Position numbers and translations under genes: made by a program. Shown here in pieces: positions 27,790 to 35,878 of a DNA stretch of 64,000 bases. The notes under the pieces were generated by a model, which saw only the letters and a program-made list of their open reading frames with translations, had not been told where the DNA came from and ran no database searches. This DNA is from Flavobacteriales bacterium (GTDB taxonomy: Bacteria; Bacteroidota; Bacteroidia; Flavobacteriales_D; Crocinitomicaceae). Positions within the stretch are counted from its first letter, which is position 1. Each line of letters starts with the position of its first letter. The stretch spans positions 62,001 through 126,000 of the forward strand of contig CANGJM010000006.1 of the NCBI GenBank assembly GCA_947454525.1, written 5' to 3'.

Positions 27790-27915
27790 TGAAAAATCCC
27801 AAACAACCGAAGTCGCTTGGGATTTAACTTTCTCGTGAAAGGTGGAAGCCCATTCACAAGGTTTTCAAAAACAAAAAACCCTGACGTTGAAGTCAGGGTT
27901 TTGTACTCGAGGCGG
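27790..27915. repeat. 126-bp direct repeat, copy 2 (attached to intact tRNA-Leu)
   Basis: Identical to 27596-27721. This copy carries the functional 3' end of tRNA-Leu, its terminator and the downstream TTCG-loop hairpin (27793-27828). Confidence 0.95.
27873..27905 (-). terminator. Terminator of the tRNA-Gly/tRNA-Leu transcript
   Basis: CCCTGAC (27879-27885) pairs with GTCAGGG (27892-27898). On the minus strand it follows tRNA-Leu directly and ends in a T-run. Confidence 0.85.
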
Positions 27916-27987
27916 GACTTGAACCCGCACGCCCAAAAGAGCACAGGATTTTAAGTCCGGCGTGTCTACCGATTCCACCACTCGAGC
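27904..27987 (-). tRNA. tRNA-Leu (anticodon TAA)
   Basis: The 84-nt cloverleaf has acceptor GCTCGAG/CTCGAGT (one G-T pair), D-arm TGGTGGAATCGGTAGACACG, anticodon loop CTTAAAA (anticodon TAA), a class II long variable arm and a T-arm with GGTTCAAGTCC. The discriminator is A and CCA is not encoded. It is 7 nt downstream of tRNA-Gly in the same transcript. Confidence 0.95.
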
Positions 27988-27994
27988 ATAGACG

Positions 27995-28067
<73 letters not shown>

Positions 28068-28137
28068 TTATGTATTCCTAGAAAACCGCTGTTTTCTTCC
28101 ACCGCTAAAATCATTTCTGATTTCCTGCTTGGGGTGG

Positions 28138-28168
28138 CAAATTTAAAGTTTTTTTTCGTCTTACAAAA
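28138..28168 (-). promoter_or_regulatory. Promoter of the tRNA-Gly/tRNA-Leu operon
   Basis: TTTTG (28164-28168) and TAAATTTG (28138-28145) are spaced by 18 bp, an excellent match to the Bacteroidota -33/-7 consensus. It lies about 70 nt upstream of tRNA-Gly. Confidence 0.8.
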
Positions 28169-28191
28169 CACTTGACGAAAAAAAGAGCGGA

Positions 28192-28899
28192 TTATATCGC
28201 CTTTCCCCGAAAGATGTTAAATAACCATGCTAATGGTAGCAAGAGATCATAATTGTAAAACAAATCTTCAAACGGTATCGTTCCCATCCGCCAACCAATG
28301 ATGTGTTGTTCTGAATACCATACGATTGGATCGTCGGTTATGGAACCAGTTAGGATGCCATTCACGATAAAAAATGGAATCAGACAGACCAAGTAAGAAA
28401 GGACAAAGTCACCATACCAGGCCTTCTTGTGAGCAAGAAGCGTTAATACGAAGCTAAAAAATGCCGCCGAAATCGTATAGTAATGATAGTGATCTAATGT
28501 GGAAAAAAAGAGTTGGGTTCCGGCATAAAACACAACCATCAACAAAGCGCTCAATCCAATCATCCATTTGAAAACATTACGGATGAGCTTGGTTTTTCTC
28601 ACCGGAAAATAGGCTTTCAGGACTAAGAAAATAAAGATGAAGTTGTAAGGAACAACAAGGAAAAACAAAACCTCTTCCAATGGTAGATGTCCTAGGTAAA
28701 TTCCAGCAAGGTACTTTGGAGTAAATCCCCAAACGCCAATCCGCGTAAAGAATTCATCCCAAATTAAAAAGACAATCCCGACAAAAAGGATACTCGGGAA
28801 AAGATACTTCCATGAACGGAAAAAGGCAACTTTCTTATCAAAACTAAGAAGTAATGGACCGATAAAAGAACAAAGTATGACCCAAGCGTATGCACTCAT
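28192..28899 (-). CDS. Lycopene beta-cyclase, CrtYcd-like (two-domain membrane type)
   Basis: The 235-residue membrane protein has two tandem halves, each with three or so helices and a conserved acidic motif: LPLEEVLFF (72-80) and IPFEDLFYN (208-216). This is the fused heterodimeric-type lycopene cyclase found in Bacteroidota, archaea and fungi; each half corresponds to CrtYc or CrtYd. It should cyclise the ends of lycopene to beta-ionone rings. It is the last gene of a four-gene operon and its ATG overlaps the crtZ stop by 1 nt (TGATG). Confidence 0.85.
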   Translation of the reverse strand: MSAYAWVILCSFIGPLLLSFDKKVAFFRSWKYLFPSILFVGIVFLIWDEFFTRIGVWGFTPKYLAGIYLGHLPLEEVLFFLVVPYNFIFIFLVLKAYFPVRKTKLIRNVFKWMIGLSALLMVVFYAGTQLFFSTLDHYHYYTISAAFFSFVLTLLAHKKAWYGDFVLSYLVCLIPFFIVNGILTGSITDDPIVWYSEQHIIGWRMGTIPFEDLFYNYDLLLPLAWLFNIFRGKAI

Positions 28900-29375
28900 C
28901 AGTTTCCTTTTTTACGGTAAAATGCGGTACGCGCATCTTGGTAGAATTTTGGAGAAACGAACAACATTCCAAAACTTTCACTATGTTCTTTTCCTAAATG
29001 CTTGTGATGAACTTTGTGTGCTTTTCGAATGGCATAAAAGTAAGGATGATCTATGTCTCTCAACCATTTGAAACGTCGGTGAATGTAAACATCGTGGATT
29101 AAAAAATAACTCAATCCATAAGCAGCAATTCCGTAACCAATCCAAACGGGAACATAGGCGTCATTCATCATTCCTAACATGATACACAACCACGATGGAA
29201 TAGCATAAATCAAAAAGAACACGTCATTTCGCTCGAAGAACCCAGGTTCTTCCTGATGATGATCCTTATGGAAGTACCACATGAATCCATGCATGACAAA
29301 CTTGTGCGTCGCCCAAGCCATGAACTCCATGCCCAAGAAACTAGCAAATAATACAAAAGGTCCCCACCAATACAT
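28899..29375 (-). CDS. crtZ: Beta-carotene hydroxylase
   Basis: This 158-residue membrane di-iron hydroxylase adds 3-hydroxyl groups to beta rings, making zeaxanthin-type products. The full set of His clusters is present: HKFVMHG (24-30), HKDHHQEE (36-43), HDVYIHRR (94-101) and HKVHHKH (120-126). Four hydrophobic segments fit the family. It lies 2 nt after the cruF-like gene and overlaps the cyclase gene by 1 nt, so the two ring-modifying steps are cotranslated. Confidence 0.93.
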   Translation of the reverse strand: MYWWGPFVLFASFLGMEFMAWATHKFVMHGFMWYFHKDHHQEEPGFFERNDVFFLIYAIPSWLCIMLGMMNDAYVPVWIGYGIAAYGLSYFLIHDVYIHRRFKWLRDIDHPYFYAIRKAHKVHHKHLGKEHSESFGMLFVSPKFYQDARTAFYRKKGN

Positions 29376-29377
29376 GT

Positions 29378-29998
29378 TTACAACATTAAAAGAGTAAAAA
29401 ATATGAACATCATTAAAAACAAGGATTCAGCCACTTTGTTCACTTCAGCTAATTTCATCCGCTGGTATATCCATTGAAGTAAATAGGAAACTCCCATCCA
29501 ACAGATAAAATTGTACACTGGAATTTGACCCTCTGTCCATTGCCAATAGTCAAGCTTGATGGCCACTGGCTCCAAAATGTAATCAAAGACCACCATTAAA
29601 ATGGCAGCTAAAATAGCTTCGATGTGTTTATTAAACTGAAAACGATGAATGATTGCTGAGCTTGTTACCGTCAAAATCCCCCAATTCAAACCAATGATAA
29701 GGGGTACACCGTACCACTTCCATCCCAAACTGTTTCCGTAATAATACGATCCAAACAGATAAGATGTATGTACGCCAATTAATTCGACGCTTAATCCAAC
29801 GACAAAGGCAATGGATAAAAACACGACGAAAGTTAAGGGTTTCGCTTTTCTACTAAGGATTAACGCCCCAAAGGATATCGCTAGGTTTAATGCAGATAGT
29901 TGAACAAACCAAGTCCTCGTTGATGGCATCAGCATTCCTACTGCGCCAACGACGTAGAGTATTAAGAGAATCATTCTAATCCAACGTTCACTCATCAT
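29378..29998 (-). CDS. Carotenoid biosynthesis protein of the CruF/DUF422 family
   Basis: The 206-residue protein has about seven membrane helices. It carries the family segments FVVGLSVELIGVHTSYLFG, YYYGNSLGWKWYGVPLIIGL and VVFDYILEPVAIKLDYWQW. CruF is a carotenoid 1',2'-hydratase, which adds water to the linear psi end, a step toward myxol- or saproxanthin-type carotenoids in flavobacteria. The family match is confident; the exact reaction here is inferred. It starts within the stop of the upstream SDR gene (ATGA overlap at 29995-29998). Confidence 0.82.
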   Translation of the reverse strand: MMSERWIRMILLILYVVGAVGMLMPSTRTWFVQLSALNLAISFGALILSRKAKPLTFVVFLSIAFVVGLSVELIGVHTSYLFGSYYYGNSLGWKWYGVPLIIGLNWGILTVTSSAIIHRFQFNKHIEAILAAILMVVFDYILEPVAIKLDYWQWTEGQIPVYNFICWMGVSYLLQWIYQRMKLAEVNKVAESLFLMMFIFFTLLML

Positions 29999-31014
29999 AA
30001 CGGACGTTTTTTGACATAATCACTTCCCTTCAGGACATTTTCAATCGTTTCTTCCAAGGTATGAAAGTGAATAGAAAGTACCTTTTCGATTTTTGAACGA
30101 TCATAGCTAATCGTTTTATACCCTGAATGCACGGATTCAATACTAATTCCACTACTCTTACCAGTAATGTGTCCGAGAAGTTCGTTGATTAATGCATAAA
30201 ACAACGCGATGAATTTCGGAGAAGAATAACGAGGTGATTTTCGTCCTAATTTTTCACTCAATGTGCTGAATAACTCTTTGAAGGTCAAATTTGGACCAAC
30301 GCATAAAAAGCGTTCTTTTGAAATGTTCGATTTCATTAATTGAAACATGGCATTAGCAACATCTCTCGCATCAACAATCGCATTGGATCCAGGTGGAAAA
30401 AAAGGCATTCCTTTTTTAGCGGCTTTAAAAATAGCTAATGAACTACTATTCCAATCCCCGGGACCAAAAATCACACAAGGATTAATAATTACGGCATTCA
30501 ATCCTTCCTCTATTCCACGCCAAACCTCTTTCTCTGCTAGAAATTTTGAAACGGAATAACCGCTAACTTCGGACCCTGGCTCCCATTTGTTCGCCTCCGT
30601 GCTTGCCCCTTTCGAGTTGACGCCAACCGCAGCGGTAGAGCTAACATAACATAGTTTTTCCACGTTATTCCTCAAGGAGAAGTTTACCACATTTGCTGTC
30701 GCGATGCGGTTATGCTGAATACATGCCTCAAAGTCTGCTTTAAAAAACGAGACAAGTGCAGCACAATGGTATACATGAGTTATTTCGGACATAGCCGTTT
30801 CCACTAATGAAATGTCTAATAAGTCACAGTAAACCCATTCGATGGAACGCCATTTTTCTTCTGCTTTTTCCTGAAAATAATAGTGAAATAGTCCGTGGAC
30901 ATCATCGATTTTTGACTTATTTCGATAAAGGGCGCGACAAGATTCTCCTTGCTCTGTCAATTGAATTAACAAGTGACTTCCCAACAATCCTGTGGCTCCT
31001 GTGACTAAAATCAT
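29995..31014 (-). CDS. NAD-dependent epimerase/dehydratase (extended SDR)
   Basis: The 339-residue protein has a Rossmann GxxGxxG motif (TGATGLLGSHL, 6-16), an acidic strand-end region (YCDLLD), VSSTAAVG and the YSVSK catalytic pair. It resembles dihydroflavonol reductase or 3-beta-hydroxysteroid dehydrogenase-like SDRs of Bacteroidota. It is the first gene of the carotenoid operon and overlaps the cruF-like gene by 4 nt. An oxidoreductase or sugar-transfer-related step in carotenoid tailoring is possible but unproven. It lies 26 nt after the hemL stop on the same strand. Confidence 0.82.
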   Translation of the reverse strand: MILVTGATGLLGSHLLIQLTEQGESCRALYRNKSKIDDVHGLFHYYFQEKAEEKWRSIEWVYCDLLDISLVETAMSEITHVYHCAALVSFFKADFEACIQHNRIATANVVNFSLRNNVEKLCYVSSTAAVGVNSKGASTEANKWEPGSEVSGYSVSKFLAEKEVWRGIEEGLNAVIINPCVIFGPGDWNSSSLAIFKAAKKGMPFFPPGSNAIVDARDVANAMFQLMKSNISKERFLCVGPNLTFKELFSTLSEKLGRKSPRYSSPKFIALFYALINELLGHITGKSSGISIESVHSGYKTISYDRSKIEKVLSIHFHTLEETIENVLKGSDYVKKRPL

Positions 31015-31040
31015 GCGGTAAAGCTAGGTATTAAACTCTA

Positions 31041-32348
31041 TTATTGGTAAATGGCTTTCAACCCTTCTTTTATTTGTTCTGCTGAAAAGGCTAGCTGTTC
31101 AGTGGTATGAGCGCTGGAAATAAAACCAACTTCATACCCAGACGGACCAAAGTAAACACCTCTGTTTAATAAGAAGTGATGTAATTTATTGAAGGAAGTC
31201 ATGTCTGCATCGATTTGATCGGCTGCTGCGATGCGTTTTTTTCCGTTGAACGAGAACCAAAAAATGGATCCAATGCTCACTAATTCAACGGGTAATTCAT
31301 GCGTATTTGCAAAGTTGTTGATGTCCTCAACAAATGTTGTAGTTTTCTTTTCTAGTTCTTCGTAGAAATTTTCTTGCGCACAAAGCGATAATTGTGCAAG
31401 TCCTGCGGCCATGGCAACTGGATTTCCTGAAAGTGTCCCAGCTTGATAAACCGGACCATCTGGAGAAACGAAGGACATAATCTCACGTTTTGCGCCATAT
31501 GCTCCAACCGGAAGACCTCCACCCATGATTTTACCGTAAGTGACAATGTCCGGGGTAATCTTATAATATTCAGTAGCACCACCAAACGCCACACGGAATC
31601 CAGAGATGACCTCATCAAAAATCAATAGAACACCATATTCTGTGCACAATGCACGTAACGCAGTTAAAAAACTCAAGTCTTGCAAAAGCAATCCGTTATT
31701 TGCTGGAATTGGTTCGATAATCACACAAGCAATTTCGTTGGAAAGAGCTTCGAAACACGATTTTAGCGCATCAAGGTCGTTTAATGGCAGGACAATTGTT
31801 TCATTAGCAAATGCTTCGGGAACTCCTGCACTTGATGAGGTTCCAAATGTCACTAGACCACTTCCGGCTTTTACCAAAAGTGCGTCTACATGTCCATGGT
31901 AACACCCATCGAATTTCACAATTTTCGTTTTGTTTGTATATCCTCGAGCCAAGCGTATAGCAGACATTACTGCTTCTGTTCCTGAACTAACGAAGCGTAA
32001 CTTATCAATAAATGGAATTCGATCCAAAATGAATTTTGCTAATTCGCTTTCTTTTCGTGTTGGCGCCCCAAAACTTGCACCGTTTTGTAGGGTTTCTACA
32101 ACGGACTGAAAGATGTGAGGGTGATTGTGACCATTGATTAACGGACCCCAACTTCCACAAAAATCAATAAAATGATTTCCGTCTTCATCCCATATTTCTG
32201 CTCCATTACCTTTGGCAATAAATAGAGGAGTCCCCCCAACCGACTTAAATGCACGAACGGGAGAATTTACACCTCCAGGAAAATATGTTTGAGATTCCTG
32301 AAATAGTTTTTCAGATGTGCTTCGGTTAATGGAATGATCGATCTTCAT
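31041..32348 (-). CDS. hemL: Glutamate-1-semialdehyde 2,1-aminomutase
   Basis: This PLP enzyme makes 5-aminolevulinate from glutamate semialdehyde in the C5 haem pathway. Length 435 is typical. FPGGVNSPVRAF, SSGTEAVMSAIRLARGYT, FDGCYHGHVDALLVKAGSG, IFDEVISGFRVA and the PLP lysine (Lys273, in TYGKIMGGGLPVGAYG) are all present. It is divergent from kynU, with promoter elements for both in the 42-bp gap. The carotenoid operon follows on the same strand. Confidence 0.96.
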   Translation of the reverse strand: MKIDHSINRSTSEKLFQESQTYFPGGVNSPVRAFKSVGGTPLFIAKGNGAEIWDEDGNHFIDFCGSWGPLINGHNHPHIFQSVVETLQNGASFGAPTRKESELAKFILDRIPFIDKLRFVSSGTEAVMSAIRLARGYTNKTKIVKFDGCYHGHVDALLVKAGSGLVTFGTSSSAGVPEAFANETIVLPLNDLDALKSCFEALSNEIACVIIEPIPANNGLLLQDLSFLTALRALCTEYGVLLIFDEVISGFRVAFGGATEYYKITPDIVTYGKIMGGGLPVGAYGAKREIMSFVSPDGPVYQAGTLSGNPVAMAAGLAQLSLCAQENFYEELEKKTTTFVEDINNFANTHELPVELVSIGSIFWFSFNGKKRIAAADQIDADMTSFNKLHHFLLNRGVYFGPSGYEVGFISSAHTTEQLAFSAEQIKEGLKAIYQ

Positions 32349-32356
32349 TTCTTGCG

Positions 32357-32380
32357 TATATTTGTCGTGCTACAAAAGTA
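32357..32380. promoter_or_regulatory. Divergent -7 elements of kynU and hemL
   Basis: TATATTTG on the plus strand (32357-32364) serves kynU. TACTTTTG on the minus strand (32373-32380) serves hemL. Both fit TAnnTTTG and lie back to back in the 42-bp gap, so initiation at one may affect the other. Confidence 0.6.
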
Positions 32381-32390
32381 ACAATAAAGG

Positions 32391-33671
32391 ATGGAAATGG
32401 TTTTTAACAATAGCTTGGATTTTGCACGAAAAATGGATGAACAGGATCCATTACGTCGTTTTCGAAATGAATTTTTATTTCCCACATTTCACAGTGAGAA
32501 CCCAATATATTTCACGGGGAACTCTCTTGGATTGCAACCAAAGAAAGCAGCGGTTTATCTTCAGGAAGAATTGGCTGACTGGGCAAAATTTGGTGTAGAA
32601 GGACATTTTTTATCACGAAGACCTTGGTTTTCATACCATGAGCAATTAACGGAAATGGCCGCAAAAATTGTTGGCGCATTACCGATTGAAGTAGTTGTCA
32701 CTCATTCTTTGACAACGAATTTGCATTTACTAATGGCAAGTTTTTACCGTCCACAAGGAAAAAGAACGAAAATACTTTGTGAAGCAAAAGCTTTCCCAAG
32801 CGATCAATATGCCCTGGAATCTCAACTAAAAATGCATGGACTCAGCATGGATCATCTTGTGGAAATTGCTCCGAGGGAAGGAGAACAATTAATTCATGAG
32901 GATGATATCTGCGCTAAAATTTTGGAAGTAGGTGATGAATTGGCGTTGGTGATGATCGGTGGCGTTAATTATTACACTGGACAATACTTTGATTTAGCCC
33001 GCATTACAGATGCCGGACACCAAGTCGGTGCATATGTGGGATTTGATCTTGCACATGCCGCTGGAAACATCAATCTTCAGTTGCACGACTGGAATGTGGA
33101 CTTTGCAGCTTGGTGTGGATATAAATACCTAAACTCATCTCCAGGTGGAGTATCCGGAATGTTTGTTCACGAAAAACATGCCCACAACAAAGAACTTCCT
33201 CGATTTGCAGGATGGTGGGGACACAATAAAGAAGAACGGTTTTTAATGAAACCAGGATTTGATCCACTACCTGGCGCTGAAGGATGGCAATTGAGCAACG
33301 CTCCAGTAATGGGAATGGCGGTGCATTTAGCATCTTTAGAGTTGTTTGATGAGGCAGGAATGGATCAAATTGGCGCGAAAAGAGATCAAATGACCGCATA
33401 CTTGGAGTTTGTCATTCAGGAAATATCCGATCGTAATTCAGAGAAATGCACCTTTGAAATCATCACTCCAAGTGAAATTCACAGAAGGGGTGCGCAATTA
33501 TCGATTATGGCACTTGGGCAAGGACGAAAACTTTTTGACGCATTGTCAGATTTGGGAGTCATTGCAGATTGGCGCGAACCGAATGTGATTCGAATTGCAC
33601 CAGCACCCTTATATAATTCTTACGAGGATTGTTATTGGTTTGGTGTGCATTTAGAAAATGCTATTCAGTAG
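32391..33671 (+). CDS. kynU: Kynureninase
   Basis: This PLP enzyme splits kynurenine or 3-hydroxykynurenine into alanine plus anthranilate or 3-hydroxyanthranilate. The 426-residue protein has FTGNSLGLQPK (41-51), THSLTTNLHLLM, FDLAHAAGN with the PLP-pyridine Asp219, and the Schiff-base lysine in WCGYKYLNSSPGG (Lys245). Its 3' end overlaps that of purN on the other strand by 21 bp. kynA is 21 kb upstream, and no 3-hydroxyanthranilate or anthranilate pathway gene is nearby. Confidence 0.95.
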   Translation: MEMVFNNSLDFARKMDEQDPLRRFRNEFLFPTFHSENPIYFTGNSLGLQPKKAAVYLQEELADWAKFGVEGHFLSRRPWFSYHEQLTEMAAKIVGALPIEVVVTHSLTTNLHLLMASFYRPQGKRTKILCEAKAFPSDQYALESQLKMHGLSMDHLVEIAPREGEQLIHEDDICAKILEVGDELALVMIGGVNYYTGQYFDLARITDAGHQVGAYVGFDLAHAAGNINLQLHDWNVDFAAWCGYKYLNSSPGGVSGMFVHEKHAHNKELPRFAGWWGHNKEERFLMKPGFDPLPGAEGWQLSNAPVMGMAVHLASLELFDEAGMDQIGAKRDQMTAYLEFVIQEISDRNSEKCTFEIITPSEIHRRGAQLSIMALGQGRKLFDALSDLGVIADWREPNVIRIAPAPLYNSYEDCYWFGVHLENAIQ

Positions 33672-34223
33672 TACTGATTCAATCACTGAAGGAAAGTGTG
33701 CGATCTCTAGTGCACGAACCTGTCCTTCGATTTCCAAGGCAGAGGTAGGATTTTGCAGGACAACAGCAAATTGCGCTAACATTTTTCCTTTGTCAAACTC
33801 TTCATTGACTAAGTGAATAGTAACTCCTGAAAACTGAGCATAACTTTTCGATACGGCTTCATGAACATAGTGACCGTACATCCCTTTTCCACCAAAATTT
33901 GGCAGCAGGGCTGGATGAATATTAATAATTCGTTCCGGAAATGCGTTGATAAAGCTACTAGGAATCTTTTTTAAAAATCCAGCTAAAATCACCCAATCAA
34001 TCTCCTGTTCCTGACACCAGTTTAAATAAGCATCTCCTTCCATTCCCAAAGGCTGAGCAAATGGGATAGATTGTTCCGAACAAAAACTGTCCATGAGTTC
34101 GTTTTTTGCCGAGGATAGCACAAGCGAGACTCTAATTTGTGCGTGATTAGCGAAATAGTTGATGATATTTCGAGCATTACTGCCGTTTCCTGAAATAAAT
34201 AGTGCGATTCGTATATGTTTCAT
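33651..34223 (-). CDS. purN: Phosphoribosylglycinamide formyltransferase
   Basis: PurN transfers a formyl group from 10-formyl-THF to GAR in purine synthesis. From the ATG at 34223 it is 190 residues. The phosphate-binding ISGNGSNARNII (9-20), the catalytic region INIHPALLPNFGGKGMYG and the later GVTIHLVNEEFDKGKMLAQ are conserved. A longer frame opens at 34268 but would cross the TAACTTTG element at 34232-34239. The 3' end overlaps kynU by 21 bp. Confidence 0.93.
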   Translation of the reverse strand: MKHIRIALFISGNGSNARNIINYFANHAQIRVSLVLSSAKNELMDSFCSEQSIPFAQPLGMEGDAYLNWCQEQEIDWVILAGFLKKIPSSFINAFPERIINIHPALLPNFGGKGMYGHYVHEAVSKSYAQFSGVTIHLVNEEFDKGKMLAQFAVVLQNPTSALEIEGQVRALEIAHFPSVIESVLLNSIF

Positions 34224-34231
34224 TCTAGGCG

Positions 34232-34239
34232 CAAAGTTA
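34232..34239 (-). promoter_or_regulatory. -7 element of purN
   Basis: TAACTTTG matches the consensus and lies only 8 nt from the purN ATG (34223), so the transcript leader would be just a few nucleotides. Confidence 0.5.
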
Positions 34240-34300
34240 AACATCTGTTGGGATTCACGTGTAATCAATACTTTTAAGTTGATAAATATTACCGATTTAG

Positions 34301-34332
34301 TTTTGTTAATTGGATGTTTGTTTTTTTCTTTG
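34301..34332 (+). promoter_or_regulatory. Promoter of acpP-fabF-rnc
   Basis: TTTTG (34301-34305) and TTTCTTTG (34325-34332, one mismatch to TAnnTTTG) are separated by 19 bp. The acpP ATG is 28 nt downstream. Confidence 0.5.
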
Positions 34333-34360
34333 CAGGCTGAAACCTTTTAAATTAAGTAAT

Positions 34361-34597
34361 ATGTCTGAAATCAAAGCTAAAGTTATCGCGATCATCGTTG
34401 ATAAACTGAATGTTGAAGAAAGTGAAGTAACTAACGAAGCGAGCTTCACAAATGACTTAGGTGCCGATTCATTGGATACCGTTGAGTTAATCATGGAATT
34501 CGAGAAGCAATTCAATATTTCCATTCCAGACGATAAAGCTGAGGGTATCCAAACTGTTGGAGACGCTGTTGCTTACATCGAAAGCAATGTGAATTAA
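34361..34597 (+). CDS. acpP: Acyl carrier protein
   Basis: This 78-residue acidic four-helix protein carries growing acyl chains on a phosphopantetheine arm. The attachment serine is Ser37 in [13 protein letters not shown] longer frame from 34310 is rejected because MSEIKAKV aligns with family starts and the promoter lies inside the extension. fabF follows after 27 nt. Confidence 0.97.
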   Translation: MSEIKAKVIAIIVDKLNVEESEVTNEASFTNDLGADSLDTVELIMEFEKQFNISIPDDKAEGIQTVGDAVAYIESNVN

Positions 34598-34624
34598 TTT
34601 TTACTGAATCCAATTTAAATAGGC

Positions 34625-35878
34625 ATGCAATTAAAACGAGTTGTCGTAACTGGACTTGGTGCGTTGACACCAATCGGTAATAATTTGCAAGAATATTGGG
34701 ATGGATTACTTGCTGGAAAAAGCGGTGCTGCACCCATCCAGCAATTTGATGCTTCCTTATTCAAAACTCAGTTTGCCTGTGAGTTGAAGGGATTCAATGT
34801 AGAAGATCACATTGATAAAAAAGAAGCCCGTAAACTCGATCAATTTTCGCAGTATGCCATAGTTACCGCTACGGAAGCTATGGCAGACTCTGCTTTGATG
34901 GAGTCTAACCCAAACTGTGACCGTATTGGTGTGATTTGGGGTTCGGGAGTCGGTGGACTTAAAACATTTCAAGAAGAAGCGCGCGAATATTTCGCGGGTG
35001 ATGGAACTCCTCGATTTAATCCGTTTTTCATTCCTAAAATGATTGCGGATATCGCAGCGGGACACATTTCCATCAAATTTGGATTGCGCGGACCGAACTA
35101 CGTATGTGTTTCGGCTTGTGCATCTGCAACAAATGCCATTATTGACGCCTTTAACTTAATTCGTTTAGGAAAAGCAGATGCCATCGTTACTGGTGGTTCA
35201 GAAGCTGGAGTGAACGAAATGGGAATGGGTGGATTTAATGCGTTAAAAGCGTTGTCAACTAGAAACGATTCTCCAGAAACCGCTTCCCGTCCTTTCGATT
35301 TAGATCGTGATGGATTTGTGTTAGGTGAAGGTTCTGGTGCTCTCATTTTAGAAGAGTATGAACACGCAATCAAACGTGGTGCTAAAATCTATGCTGAAGT
35401 CATTGGTGGTGGAATGTCTGGTGATGCTTATCACATGACAGCTCCTCATCCGGACGGTATCGGTGCTAGAAATACAATGTTGGCGGCATTAGAGGATGCT
35501 GAAATTACGCCAGAACAAATTGATTATGTAAACGTTCACGGGACTTCTACGCCGTTAGGTGACATTGCTGAAGTAAAAGCGATTCAAGCGGTCTTCGGAG
35601 AACACGCATACAATATGAACATTAGTTCAACAAAGTCCATGACAGGCCACCTTTTAGGTGCTGCTGGAGCGATTGAGGCGGTTGCTTGTGTGATGTCTGT
35701 GATGAATGACATCGTTCCTCCAACCATCAATCATTTCACAGATGATCCAGGACTAGATCCAAAATTGAATTTTACATTCAATACCCCACAAAAACGTACC
35801 GTGAATATTGCTCTTTCCAACACATTTGGATTTGGTGGACACAACACGAGTATCATTGTCAAAAAATTTAATTCTTAA
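34625..35878 (+). CDS. fabF: 3-oxoacyl-ACP synthase II
   Basis: FabF condenses malonyl-ACP with acyl-ACP in fatty acid elongation. It is 417 residues. The start VVVTGLGALTPIGNN, the active-site cysteine in VSACASATNAI, the two catalytic histidines in NVHGTSTPLGD and TKSMTGHLLGAAGA, and the closing NTFGFGGHNTSI are complete. Its stop overlaps the probable start of rnc. Confidence 0.97.
   Translation: MQLKRVVVTGLGALTPIGNNLQEYWDGLLAGKSGAAPIQQFDASLFKTQFACELKGFNVEDHIDKKEARKLDQFSQYAIVTATEAMADSALMESNPNCDRIGVIWGSGVGGLKTFQEEAREYFAGDGTPRFNPFFIPKMIADIAAGHISIKFGLRGPNYVCVSACASATNAIIDAFNLIRLGKADAIVTGGSEAGVNEMGMGGFNALKALSTRNDSPETASRPFDLDRDGFVLGEGSGALILEEYEHAIKRGAKIYAEVIGGGMSGDAYHMTAPHPDGIGARNTMLAALEDAEITPEQIDYVNVHGTSTPLGDIAEVKAIQAVFGEHAYNMNISSTKSMTGHLLGAAGAIEAVACVMSVMNDIVPPTINHFTDDPGLDPKLNFTFNTPQKRTVNIALSNTFGFGGHNTSIIVKKFNS

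Noticed and set aside
27596..27915. CRISPR array
   Set aside because: There are only two long copies containing tRNA and terminator sequence, with no short regular repeats or spacers.
27699..27944. 81-codon minus-strand frame across the tRNA flank repeat
   Set aside because: It runs through terminators, the repeat and part of tRNA-Leu, so it is not a real protein gene.
33070..33399. 109-codon minus-strand frame inside kynU
   Set aside because: It is antisense to kynureninase, with no supporting signal.
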